28,806 nt of DNA from Ruminococcaceae bacterium UBA5413 (GCA_002409585.1 DHNP01000012.1:1-28806); one strand, 5' to 3'. Shown: positions 21,773-28,806, counted from the first letter of the stretch. A program made the numbers and translations. The notes: generated from the letters alone by a model not told the origin.

Positions 21773-22998
21773 TTTACACCTCCGAGTTTTTCTGCGCGGA
21801 CATCCTTTTTAAAAGCCATAAGCTGCGGATGCTCTTTTATAAGCTCGAAATCTATTGTGTCAAGCGGCGTTTTTTCGCGTATGAGCGAAGTGTATATGCC
21901 CGCGCGCAGAACGTCGCCTATGAGTATATATCCCTTTAAAAGGTTGCCTTTGGCAACGAGCTTCTTGTAAACGCCGCCGCCTTCTTTTACGTAAGCTGCG
22001 CCGTCATAGCTGCCGGCCGTTATGATATGGAGCCCGAAAAAGCCGATGGCGTTCATCGGGATGGCTTTGTCAAACGTTTTTTCGCCGCCAGCCATATTTA
22101 TGCCCGCCGTTTCACCCTGCATGTAGGCGTTTGGCAGTATGGCAAGCACGCGCGTTACACCGCCCGAGATGTCGTAACATTCGCAGCAGTCGCCCGCCGC
22201 ATAGACGTCCTTAAGGCTTGTGGCGGAGTGCGTGTCTATTGTTATGCCGCGCCCCGCTTTGCAGCCGATGCTTTCTGCGAGCTGCGTGTTTGGCCTTACG
22301 CCTACCGCTACGACGACTATATCAAAGCCGACCGTTTTGCCGCTTTTCAGTTTAGCGGTGCTCCCTTCAAATTTGGCGACGCTGTCTTTTAAGATGAACC
22401 GTACACCTTTTGACTCTATGTGCTTTTCCATCATGGCGGAGCCGTCTTCGTCAAGGATGCTCGGCAGTATCCTGCCGGCCATGTCTACGACTGTGATGCT
22501 TTTTACCCTGCCGTATATGCCTTCGGCACATTTCAGGCCGATAAGCCCCGCGCCGATTATAAGTACGCGGCTTTCTTTATTTATAGCGGCCATGAGCGCT
22601 TTTGCGTCGTCAAGCTTCATAAAAGTGAAATTTTCCTTAACGCTTTCGAGTCCTTCCATGGGCGGTACAAATGGCCTTGAACCTGTCGCGAAAAGCAGTT
22701 TGTCGAAACTGACGGGCGCGCCTTTGTCAAGCTCTACCGCTTTACTTTTATAATCAACTTTTAAAGCCTTTACGCCGAGTAAAGCCCTTACTCCGTTGTC
22801 TTTGTAAAAGCTGCCGGGGCGGTATTTCATGCGCTCCTCGTCAGTTTTGCCGCAGATAAGGTAAGAGATAAGCGGGCGGGAATAAACGTGGTACGGCTCG
22901 TCAGAGATAACCGTTATATCCCCTGCTTTATCGACGGAGCGTATACCCTCGATGCAGCCTGCCGCGGCTATGGAATTCCCTATTATAACATATTTCAC
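21769..22998 (-). CDS. FAD/NAD(P)-dependent oxidoreductase of the glutamate synthase operon
   Basis: This 409-residue flavoprotein belongs to the pyridine nucleotide-disulfide oxidoreductase superfamily, closest by eye to NirB-N/rubredoxin-reductase forms. FAD site: VIIGNSIAAAGCIEGIR (4-20, a degenerate GxGxxG with Asn/Ser). The YSRPLISY segment (39-46) and ATGSRP (104-109) follow, then NAD site IIGAGLIGLKCAEGI (147-161) and VYAAGDCCE (265-273). It lies between the ferredoxin and GXGXG genes with 6-nt and overlapping spacings. It probably feeds electrons from NAD(P)H into the iron-sulfur chain of GOGAT, replacing the usual GltD. The direction of electron flow is inference. Start GTG 22998, GAGG upstream. 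Confidence 0.87.
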   Translation of the reverse strand: MKYVIIGNSIAAAGCIEGIRSVDKAGDITVISDEPYHVYSRPLISYLICGKTDEERMKYRPGSFYKDNGVRALLGVKALKVDYKSKAVELDKGAPVSFDKLLFATGSRPFVPPMEGLESVKENFTFMKLDDAKALMAAINKESRVLIIGAGLIGLKCAEGIYGRVKSITVVDMAGRILPSILDEDGSAMMEKHIESKGVRFILKDSVAKFEGSTAKLKSGKTVGFDIVVVAVGVRPNTQLAESIGCKAGRGITIDTHSATSLKDVYAAGDCCECYDISGGVTRVLAILPNAYMQGETAGINMAGGEKTFDKAIPMNAIGFFGLHIITAGSYDGAAYVKEGGGVYKKLVAKGNLLKGYILIGDVLRAGIYTSLIREKTPLDTIDFELIKEHPQLMAFKKDVRAEKLGGVK

Positions 22999-23004
22999 GT
23001 AAAG

Positions 23005-23436
23005 TCACCTCTCCTCGAAAACAATGGCGCCGTTAGGGCATCCTTTTACGCAGGCCGGCTCTCCGGAAGCGTTGTTTGTGCAAAGCTCGCACTTTTGTAT
23101 TACGCTGCCGTCCGGAGCGGGAACCACCGCGCCGTAAGGGCAGACAAGTATGCACGTGAGGCAGCCTACGCATTTGTCTTTATTAACGCGGATTATGCCG
23201 CCGTCGTTAGTAAGGGCGCCTGTTATGCAGCTTTTTACGCATATGGGGTCAGTACAGTGGCGGCACGAAACGGCAAAGCTTATTTTGCCGTTGTCTTCAA
23301 GGCGCACCATCGGGTTTATCTTTACATTTTTAAGTGCTTTAGCCATATCCTTTTGGCCGGAGTTGGCAAAAGCGCAGTTGTACTCGCAAAGGTGGCACGC
23401 AAGGCACCATTTTTCATTTACATAAACTCGTTTCAT
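23005..23436 (-). CDS. four-cluster [4Fe-4S] ferredoxin-like electron-transfer subunit
   Basis: This 143-residue protein contains 16 cysteines in four groups: C11/14/17/21, C58/61/66/70, C89/92/95/99 and C116/119/129/133. This matches the DmsB/HycB/NrfC-type iron-sulfur subunits that carry four [4Fe-4S] clusters. It sits 6 nt behind the FMN-domain gene and 6 nt ahead of the reductase gene, so it is probably the wire between the FAD protein and the FMN synthase domain. No Tat or Sec signal is present, consistent with a cytosolic complex. Start ATG 23436; its ribosome binding site overlaps the end of the upstream gene. Confidence 0.9.
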   Translation of the reverse strand: MKRVYVNEKWCLACHLCEYNCAFANSGQKDMAKALKNVKINPMVRLEDNGKISFAVSCRHCTDPICVKSCITGALTNDGGIIRVNKDKCVGCLTCILVCPYGAVVPAPDGSVIQKCELCTNNASGEPACVKGCPNGAIVFEER

Positions 23437-23442
23437 AACTTT

Positions 23443-24915
23443 TCATTCCCCCGCATGCTTGATCCCAAGTATCTCAAGCTCTTTTTCGTTAAGCCCTACT
23501 CCGCGAAGCATAAGGCGGTTGCCACGTAAAGACTCAATGGAGTTTATACCCATGCCGCCCATCATTTCCATTATCTCATGCTGCCATGCCGACACGAGGT
23601 TTACGAGCCGTACGCAGCCTACGTCTGGGTTAAGGCGCTTTACGAGGTCGGGGCGCTGGGTAGCTATGCCCCAGTTGCACCTGCCGGTCTGGCAGGTGCG
23701 GCACAGGTGGCAGCCGAGGGCTATGAGCGCGATGGCCTTAAGCACATCGGCGGAGTTGCGTATGCCGCCGCCGGCGACTATGGAAACGCTGTTCCTTATT
23801 TTTTCCTGCCGCAGGCGTTCGTCAACGGCGGCGAGGGCAAGCTCGATGGGGATGCCGACGTTGTCGCGTATCCTTTTGGGCGCGGCGCCCGTGCCGCCGC
23901 GGAAGCCGTCGATGGCGATGATGTCCGCGCCGCTGCGCGCTATGCCGCTTGCTATGGCCGCGACGTTGTGGACGGCGGCGATTTTAACTATGACAGGCTT
24001 TTTGTAATCTGTCGCCTCTTTAAGCGAATAAACGAGCTGGCGAAGGTCCTCAATGGAGTAAATGTCGTGATGCGGCGCGGGCGATATGGCCTCCGTGCCC
24101 TCAGGTATCATGCGCGTGCGGGAGATGTCCCCGACGATTTTCGCGCCCGTCAGATGGCCGCCTATGCCCGGCTTTGCGCCCTGGCCTATCTTTATTTCTA
24201 TGGCGGCGCCAGCGTTGAGGTAGTCCTTATGTACGCCGAAACGTCCTGAAGCCACCTGTACTATGGTGTTGGGGCCGTATTTGTAAAAGTCCTCGTGCAG
24301 GCCGCCCTCGCCGGTGTTGTAGTATGTGCCGAGCTCCCGCGCGGCCCGTGCGAGGCTTTCGTGCGCGTTGTAACTTATGGCCCCGTAGCTCATTGCGGAA
24401 AACATTATCGGCACATTGAGCTTAAGCTGGGGGGGAAGGTTATCGGTTTTTATTTCGCCGTTTTCGCCGCGCTCTATGGTGTGGGGATGCTTGCCGAGAA
24501 AAGTCAGCGTTTCCATAGGTTCGCGAAGCGGGTCTATGGACGGGTTTGTCACCTGTGAAGCGTTTATCAAAATTTTATCCCAGTAAATAGGATATTTTTT
24601 TGGATTGCCCATAGATGAGAGCAGTGCGCCGCCGGTGTCGGCCTGGCGGTAGATGTCGCTTATCGTTTCATTGTCCCAAAGGCCGTTTATGCGGAAAGTG
24701 TCGGGATTTTTAACTATTTTGAGCGCGTGCGTCGGGCAGAGCGCCACGCACCTGTGGCAGTTGACGCACTTTGTTTCGTCGCTCCTCATTTTATTAAGCT
24801 CCGGGTCGTAGGAATGGACCTCGTTTGCACACTGCCGTTCGCAGACGCGGCAGGCTATGCAGCGGTCGGGGTCGCGGACTACGGCATACTCCGGTACATT
24901 GTAATTTATAGGCAT
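23443..24915 (-). CDS. glutamate synthase FMN-binding domain protein with N-terminal ferredoxin domain
   Basis: The 490 residues start with a 2[4Fe-4S] ferredoxin domain (C19/22/25/29 and C50/53/56/60-P). The GOGAT FMN domain follows: SAMSYGAISYNAHESLARAA, GEGGLHEDFYKYG, KIGQGAKPGIGGHL, then SGADIIAIDGFRGGTGAAP and a Cys-rich GCHLCRTCQTGRCNWGIATQ stretch that matches the [3Fe-4S] site of GltB. This domain condenses ammonia with 2-oxoglutarate and reduces the imine to glutamate. The glutaminase and GXGXG domains are separate genes in the same operon (archaeal-type split). Start ATG 24915 follows the upstream stop directly (TGAATG). Confidence 0.93.
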   Translation of the reverse strand: MPINYNVPEYAVVRDPDRCIACRVCERQCANEVHSYDPELNKMRSDETKCVNCHRCVALCPTHALKIVKNPDTFRINGLWDNETISDIYRQADTGGALLSSMGNPKKYPIYWDKILINASQVTNPSIDPLREPMETLTFLGKHPHTIERGENGEIKTDNLPPQLKLNVPIMFSAMSYGAISYNAHESLARAARELGTYYNTGEGGLHEDFYKYGPNTIVQVASGRFGVHKDYLNAGAAIEIKIGQGAKPGIGGHLTGAKIVGDISRTRMIPEGTEAISPAPHHDIYSIEDLRQLVYSLKEATDYKKPVIVKIAAVHNVAAIASGIARSGADIIAIDGFRGGTGAAPKRIRDNVGIPIELALAAVDERLRQEKIRNSVSIVAGGGIRNSADVLKAIALIALGCHLCRTCQTGRCNWGIATQRPDLVKRLNPDVGCVRLVNLVSAWQHEIMEMMGGMGINSIESLRGNRLMLRGVGLNEKELEILGIKHAGE

Positions 24916-26010
24916 TCAGGCTTCCACTCCTTTGTTGAGCGTTATGATTACGGGTTCCCCGCCCTTTGGCGACCACAGCCTGTCAAGGCTCGGCTCTACT
25001 TCCCTTATGGCGCATTCCTCGCTTGCGACGTAAACCATGCCGCCCCTTTCGCCGACTACCATCGAGCGCAGCTTAAGGCGGTCGTTCAGCGCCATCATGC
25101 CGCCTGTGTACCCGAGCAGTATGGAGAACGGCCCCGTTATGAGCAGGCTCGAAAACATGTTGCGCAGGTAAGTGTACTTAGCCATGTCTTTTTCGCCCAT
25201 CCGGTCGATTTCGCTCCAAAACGGGGCGGCTATGACCTCGGCCGCTTCTTCAAGGCTGAGATGCTTTTTGCGGTTGAGAAAATCGATAATGTAAGTTATG
25301 ACTTCCGTGTCCGTAAGGAGCGTGCATTTGTAACCGAACATTTCTATGAAACGGCGGTTAGCGTCATACGACGATATCTCACCGTTATGTACGACCGAGT
25401 AGTCGAGCAGCGCGAACGGGTGCGCTCCGCCCCACCAGCCCGGGGTGTTGGTCGGGTAGCGGCCGTGCGCCGTCCAGCAGTAACCCTCGTACTCGTCAAG
25501 GCGGTAAAAGCGCCCTACGTCTTCGGGAAAACCGACCGCTTTGAAAACCCCCATGTTTTTGCCGCTGCTGAAAACGTAAGCTCCGCGGACCTGGGTGTTT
25601 ACTTTCATAACGAACCGCGCGACGAACTCACGCTCGTCGAGGGCAGCGTCCTCAAGGGCTTTTTTAAACGGCAGCCCGAAATACCGCCATATGGCGGGTT
25701 CGTCAGTTATTTCAGGAATACGCCTTGTCGGTATTTTTTCCGCCGCGGATAAATCAAAGTTAGAAGTTATGATTTTTTCGCACTCGGCCTTTGCCCTCAC
25801 ACTGTCGTAAAATACGTGGAAAGCGTAAAGCCCGCGCTGCTTAGGGTATATGCCGTATGCCGCAAAGCCGCCGCCGAGGCCGTTTGAGCGGTCGTGCATA
25901 GGGGCTATGGAGCGCACTATGGACTCGCCGCTTATTCTTTTTCCGCTGCGCGAAAAAATACCTGATATCGCGCAGCCGGAAGGAATCCTTACGTCGCCTT
26001 CTTTTTGCAT
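24916..26010 (-). CDS. glutamate synthase glutaminase domain (class II amidotransferase)
   Basis: The 364-residue product starts at ATG 26010 with AGGAGG 11 nt upstream. A longer frame to 26169 would be translated through the leader hairpins and is rejected. The class II glutaminase nucleophile is probably C13 (SGCAISGIFSRSGKR), implying removal of a 12-residue propeptide. Further motifs are GHNRSNG-like MHDRSNGLGGGFAAYGIYP, TAHGRYPTNTPG, HPFALLDYSVVHNGEISSYD and LLTDTEVITY. It releases ammonia from glutamine for the FMN domain encoded next. First gene of the five-gene operon, with a 245-nt leader. Confidence 0.92.
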   Translation of the reverse strand: MQKEGDVRIPSGCAISGIFSRSGKRISGESIVRSIAPMHDRSNGLGGGFAAYGIYPKQRGLYAFHVFYDSVRAKAECEKIITSNFDLSAAEKIPTRRIPEITDEPAIWRYFGLPFKKALEDAALDEREFVARFVMKVNTQVRGAYVFSSGKNMGVFKAVGFPEDVGRFYRLDEYEGYCWTAHGRYPTNTPGWWGGAHPFALLDYSVVHNGEISSYDANRRFIEMFGYKCTLLTDTEVITYIIDFLNRKKHLSLEEAAEVIAAPFWSEIDRMGEKDMAKYTYLRNMFSSLLITGPFSILLGYTGGMMALNDRLKLRSMVVGERGGMVYVASEECAIREVEPSLDRLWSPKGGEPVIITLNKGVEA

Positions 26011-26254
26011 AAAAAAGCTTACCTCCTGCAATATAATGTGTTTGCGAGCCGGCAGTGCCGCGCCGGCGGATGAAAAAACCGCGCCTGTACCGGTATGGCG
26101 CGCCGCCGCCGGCAAATGCATTGAATTATATGGATAATAATACAATTTAAGGCAAACAGCGCTCGGCATGGTACCGCAGGGACGAAAAAAGCCGTCCCAG
26201 CCCGCGTAACTTCAATATAAAAAATGAATTGATACAAAAACTTAATTTAAGATT
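26011..26254 (-). promoter_or_regulatory. long structured leader of the glutamate synthase operon
   Basis: From the predicted start site near 26254 to the start codon the minus strand carries a GC-rich structured block in an AT-rich setting. Hairpin 1 is GGGACG/CGTCCC (26198-26193 with 26184-26179) with loop GCTTTTTT. A terminator-type hairpin lies at 26073-26102. No match to a known riboswitch class was found by eye. Confidence 0.55.
26073..26102 (-). terminator. leader terminator (attenuator) of the glutamate synthase operon
   Basis: On the minus strand CGCGCC (26102-26097) pairs with GGCGCG (26085-26080) around an 11-nt loop and is followed by GTTTTTTC. An outer helix GCCGGCGG/CCGCCGGC (26113-26106 with 26069-26062) can enclose it. 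It lies 63 nt upstream of the start codon. Confidence 0.7.
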
Positions 26255-26260
26255 TTTTTA

Positions 26261-26289
26261 ATAATATATCTTTTATTTATTAAAGTCAA
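26261..26289 (-). promoter_or_regulatory. promoter of the glutamate synthase operon
   Basis: On the minus strand TTGACT (26289-26284), a 17-nt spacer and TATTAT (26266-26261). Confidence 0.7.
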
Positions 26290-26290
26290 G

Positions 26291-26367
26291 ACTTTTTGCA
26301 TAATACAGGTAATAAACTTGCAGATTATCACATTAGCACAAAAGTTTTTGCCTTTATGCAAAAGTTT
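26291..26367. repeat. repeated TATGCAAAA(A)GT motif between divergent nitrogen promoters
   Basis: TATGCAAAAAGT on the minus strand (26302-26291) ends 1 bp from the operon's -35 element. TATGCAAAAGT on the + strand is at 26355-26365. CAAAAGTTT occurs as a direct repeat at 26339-26347 and 26359-26367, exactly 20 bp apart. TTTTGC-N6-GCAAAA forms an inverted repeat at 26346-26363. These look like binding sites for a shared regulator. Confidence 0.5.
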
Positions 26368-26408
26368 ATTATAAAGATGATAAAATTAATAATTTTGTAA
26401 ATCTGTCA

Positions 26409-26437
26409 TTGACTTTGGGGCAGATAGGCCATATAAT
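26409..26437 (+). promoter_or_regulatory. promoter of glnN
   Basis: TTGACT (26409-26414), a 17-nt spacer, then TATAAT (26432-26437). Predicted start site near 26444. Confidence 0.75.
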
Positions 26438-26449
26438 AAGTCCATAAGA

Positions 26450-26469
26450 TTACGGCAAAGGCGTCGTAG
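26450..26469 (+). promoter_or_regulatory. ANTAR-type hexaloop antiterminator hairpin in the glnN leader
   Basis: TACGGC (26451-26456) pairs with GTCGTA (26463-26468), plus an outer U-G pair, closing the six-base loop AAAGGC (26457-26462). Loop position 1 is A and position 4 is G, the pattern recognised by ANTAR-domain antiterminators such as NasR and EutV. Its 3' half is the 5' arm of the terminator at 26461-26507, so the two structures exclude each other. Only one such hexaloop was found, whereas typical sites have two. Confidence 0.6.
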
Positions 26470-26507
26470 GGTGTGTTTCTGTCACCCCTGCGGCGCTTGT
26501 TTTTTTT
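26461..26507 (+). terminator. leader terminator (attenuator) of glnN
   Basis: GCGTCGTAGGGTG (26461-26473) pairs with CACCCCTGCGGCGC (26483-26496) with one bulged C, followed by TTGTTTTTTTT. It ends 27 nt before the glnN start codon and after its promoter, so it should attenuate glnN. Confidence 0.85.
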
Positions 26508-26534
26508 AATTTGATAGGGAGTTGAACTTAAATT

Positions 26535-28628
26535 ATGAATAATGTCCCTGAAATTTTCGGCAGCATGGTATTCAGCGACGGTGTTATGCGCAACCGCCTT
26601 CCAAAGGCTGCTTATAAGGCTTTAAAAGAAACACGCGATAACGCTAAGCAGCTGGACCCAAAAGTAGCGGACGTAGTGGCCGGCACTATGAAAGAGTGGG
26701 CCATAGAGAAGGGCGCGACGCACTTTACACACTGGTTCCAGCCTATGACCGGCATAACGGCAGAAAAACACGACAGCTTTATATGCCCTGACGGCGACGG
26801 CAAAGTAATAATGGAGTTTTCAGGGAAAGAACTTATCAAGGGCGAACCGGACGCTTCAAGTTTTCCGTCGGGCGGGCTGCGCGCCACGTTTGAGGCTCGC
26901 GGGTATACGGCATGGGACCCGACAAGCGACGCCTTCATCAAGGACAATACTCTGTGCATACCGACGGCTTTCTGCTCATACGGCGGTGAGGCGCTTGACA
27001 AAAAGACGCCGCTTCTCCGTTCGATGGCTGCCATCGACAGGCAGGCCATGAGGATCTTAAGGCTTTTCGGCAATAAAACGGCTAAGCACGTTATAACTAC
27101 GGTCGGCCCCGAGCAGGAGTATTTTTTAATAGATAAGGCAATGTATGAAAAGAGGAAAGACCTTGTCTACACCGGCAGGACTTTGTTCGGCGCTAAGCCG
27201 CCTAAAGGGCAGGAGCTTGACGACCATTATTTCGGCGTTATAAAGCCGCGTGTAAAGGCCTTTATGAACGACCTTGACGAAGAACTGTGGAAGCTGGGCA
27301 TTTTGGCAAAAACGGAACACAACGAGGTCGCGCCGTCACAGCACGAGCTTGCGCCTATCTTTACGACGAGCAACATAGCGACGGACCACAACCAGCTTAC
27401 GATGGAAATAATGAAAAAAGTGGCGACACGGCACGGCCTTACGTGCCTGCTGCATGAAAAGCCGTTTGACGGCATAAACGGAAGCGGCAAGCACAACAAC
27501 TGGAGCATGTCTACCGATACGGGCGAAAACCTGCTTGAGCCGGGTGATTCGCCGCGCCAGAACGCGCAGTTCCTTCTGTTTTTAGCCGCGGTAATAAAAG
27601 CGGTAGACGAGCACCAGGACCTGCTGCGCATTTCAGTTGCAAGCGCCGCGAACGACCACCGGTTGGGGGCAAACGAAGCGCCGCCAGCGATAGTTTCAAT
27701 GTTTATAGGCGACGACTTGGCGGAGATTTTAAAATCCATAGAGTGCGGGAAACCGTATGTGCAGAAAGATAAAGTATTTATGGAAATAGGCAGCGACATA
27801 CTGCCGCGCTTCCCGCAGGATACGACGGACCGCAACCGTACGTCGCCGTTTGCCTTTACCGGAAATAAATTTGAGTTCCGCATGGTAGGTTCGACGGCCT
27901 CCATAGCATGCCCGAATATGATGCTTAACACGATAATAGCCGACACGCTCTGCGGCTTTGCCGACGAGCTCGAAAGGGCCGACAACTTCCAGGCTGCCTT
28001 GAGCAGTCTCATAAAAACTACCATAAAGGAACATAAGCGCATAATCTTCAACGGCAACAACTATGCGCCGGAGTGGATAGGCGAGGCTGAAAAGCGCGGC
28101 CTTTTAAACCTGCGCTCAACCGTTGACTGCATGCCGTACTATATTAAGGACGAGAATATAAAGCTTTTTGAAAAGTATAATGTCCTTACGAAAACCGAAG
28201 TTTATTCGCGGTATGAAATCCAGCTTGAAAACTACTATAAACAGATAAATATAGAGGCGCTTACAATGGCGGATATGATAAACAAAGATATACTGCCGGA
28301 TGCGCTTGCCTGCATGAAGGACTTAAGCTCTGTTGCCGTAAATAAAAAGCAGCTGGGCGGCGGGATATCGTGCGAGTATGAGGAGTCAATGCTTAAAAAG
28401 CTCTCGCCGCTTTCAGGCAGCCTTTATAAAGAAGCCGAAACCCTTAAGGCAAGCGTGGAAAAAGTTCCGGAATTTACCGACATAATGTCTGAGGCGAAGT
28501 ATTACCACGATGTCGTTTTGGCGCAAATGGAAAAGACGCGCAAGCTGGGCGACGAAACCGAGTCGCTTTTAGGCTCAAAGTACCTGTCGTACCCAACGTA
28601 TGGCGACCTGCTTTTCAGCGTGGTCTGA
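26535..28628 (+). CDS. glnN: glutamine synthetase type III
   Basis: This 697-residue enzyme has the usual length of GSIII (about 700), much longer than GSI. It shows GSIII signatures: FTHWFQPMTG (63-72), FPSGGLRATFEARGYTAWD (115-133), GPEQEYFLID, HNEVAPSQHELAPIF, GSGKHNNWSMSTDTGENLL and ANDHRLGANEAPPAIVS. It forms glutamine from glutamate, ATP and ammonia and partners with the divergent glutamate synthase operon in ammonium assimilation. Expression appears controlled by a leader terminator with an ANTAR-like hairpin. Start ATG 26535 with GGGAG at 26517-26521. No GlnK, GlnR or ANTAR gene lies inside the window. Confidence 0.96.
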   Translation: MNNVPEIFGSMVFSDGVMRNRLPKAAYKALKETRDNAKQLDPKVADVVAGTMKEWAIEKGATHFTHWFQPMTGITAEKHDSFICPDGDGKVIMEFSGKELIKGEPDASSFPSGGLRATFEARGYTAWDPTSDAFIKDNTLCIPTAFCSYGGEALDKKTPLLRSMAAIDRQAMRILRLFGNKTAKHVITTVGPEQEYFLIDKAMYEKRKDLVYTGRTLFGAKPPKGQELDDHYFGVIKPRVKAFMNDLDEELWKLGILAKTEHNEVAPSQHELAPIFTTSNIATDHNQLTMEIMKKVATRHGLTCLLHEKPFDGINGSGKHNNWSMSTDTGENLLEPGDSPRQNAQFLLFLAAVIKAVDEHQDLLRISVASAANDHRLGANEAPPAIVSMFIGDDLAEILKSIECGKPYVQKDKVFMEIGSDILPRFPQDTTDRNRTSPFAFTGNKFEFRMVGSTASIACPNMMLNTIIADTLCGFADELERADNFQAALSSLIKTTIKEHKRIIFNGNNYAPEWIGEAEKRGLLNLRSTVDCMPYYIKDENIKLFEKYNVLTKTEVYSRYEIQLENYYKQINIEALTMADMINKDILPDALACMKDLSSVAVNKKQLGGGISCEYEESMLKKLSPLSGSLYKEAETLKASVEKVPEFTDIMSEAKYYHDVVLAQMEKTRKLGDETESLLGSKYLSYPTYGDLLFSVV

Positions 28629-28695
28629 CATTTGCATCGTTTATGCATGTAAGATTTTAAATTAGTTCTTTACAATTAATAAAGCCCGCTGCAAA

Positions 28696-28720
28696 TGAAC
28701 TGCCCCAGAGTTAACGGACA
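28696..28720 (+). mobile_element. possible terminal inverted repeat of an IS3/IS150-type element
   Basis: TGAACTGCCCC-agag-TTAACGGACA (28696-28720) resembles the ends of IS150-group elements (TG-ACTG-CCCC ... GGACA). The element would extend rightward out of the window; no transposase codons are visible before the window edge. Call rests on pattern memory only. Confidence 0.35.
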
Positions 28721-28757
28721 AAGAATAAAAAGCCCTGTCGTAGAATATTGTCAGATT

Positions 28758-28801
28758 ACGCAACCTGACGCCGCTTTTCAAGTGGTGTCAGGTGCGTTTT
28801 T
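28758..28801 (+). terminator. strong rho-independent terminator
   Basis: ACGCA and CCTGACGCCGCTT (28758-28776) pair with AAGTGGTGTCAGG and TGCGT (28780-28797) with a TTC loop, then TTTTTG. It is 130 nt after the glnN stop; it either ends glnN or belongs to the putative IS end. Confidence 0.75.
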
Positions 28802-28806
28802 GTTTG

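Noticed and set aside
24727..25752. 341-codon open frame on the + strand opposite the glutaminase and FMN-domain genes.
   Set aside because: It is antisense to strongly supported genes, has no ribosome binding site and a composition (Arg/Ala/Val/Tyr-rich) typical of antisense shadow frames.
26011..26169. N-terminal extension of the glutaminase gene to 26169.
   Set aside because: It would require translation through the leader terminator and hairpins; ATG 26010 has AGGAGG and places the nucleophile C13 near the N-terminus as expected.
26160..26206. T-box-like antiterminator on the + strand (TGGTACCGC followed by GGGACG/CGTCCC).
   Set aside because: The core resembles a T-box, but no stem I/specifier region or promoter precedes it on that strand (it would lie inside the glutaminase gene), and glnN has its own promoter 230 nt further on. 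GGTACC is palindromic, and the structure is better explained as part of the opposite-strand leader.
1..28806. CRISPR arrays, tRNA or rRNA genes.
   Set aside because: No regularly spaced repeats, tRNA-like T-arm/acceptor patterns or rRNA signature stretches were noticed on either strand.

Overview
The window reads as a chromosomal segment of an anaerobic, spore-forming Clostridia, probably Oscillospirales/Ruminococcaceae-like. This is inferred from the gene set: type III glutamine synthetase, split ferredoxin-rich glutamate synthase, a GlgC/GlgD pair, a GerQ/CwlJ-type spore pair, a TSCPD-family protein and a fluoride-riboswitch-controlled CrcB. No tRNA, rRNA or CRISPR array was seen.

Layout. 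(1) 1-3.4 kb: a visibly AT-rich, accessory-looking block on the + strand with the 3' end of an unknown protein, a Wzx-like flippase and several small unrecognised membrane or cytosolic proteins, separated by hairpin terminators. (2) 3.5-8.3 kb: small housekeeping and stress genes. These are a TSCPD protein, a universal-stress/KdpD-like protein, two very small basic ORFs, a secreted polysaccharide deacetylase, the CwlJ-GerQ-like spore pair, a PLD-type lipoprotein, and crcB behind a clear fluoride riboswitch with its terminator. (3) 8.5-15.9 kb: a membrane-anchored GH3 N-acetylglucosaminidase and the glycogen genes glgB-glgC-glgD-glgA on the minus strand. (4) 16.2-20.5 kb: an Rrf2/IscR-like regulator divergent from a YfhO-like GT-C protein and a GtrB/CsbB-like polyprenyl-phosphate glycosyltransferase, with a frameshifted SdpI-like gene between them. 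(5) 20.5-28.6 kb: ruvX, then a five-gene minus-strand glutamate synthase operon (glutaminase domain, ferredoxin+FMN domain, four-cluster ferredoxin, FAD/NAD reductase, GXGXG domain), divergent from glnN on the + strand.

How the genes work together. The GlnN/GOGAT pair would form the ammonium-assimilation cycle. The two transcription units diverge from a 524-bp region with two strong sigma-70-type promoters and repeated TATGCAAAA(A)GT motifs. Both leaders contain intrinsic terminators. In the glnN leader a hairpin with hexaloop AAAGGC (A1, G4) overlaps the terminator's 5' arm, which is what an ANTAR-protein antitermination site looks like. I consider this nitrogen control region the most interesting part of the window. 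The glg genes make and branch alpha-glucan from glucose-1-phosphate. YfhO plus the CsbB-like enzyme probably glycosylate a cell-surface polymer.

Limits: all calls rest on reading motifs by eye. No database search, folding calculation or covariance model was run. Promoters and operators are pattern matches only.
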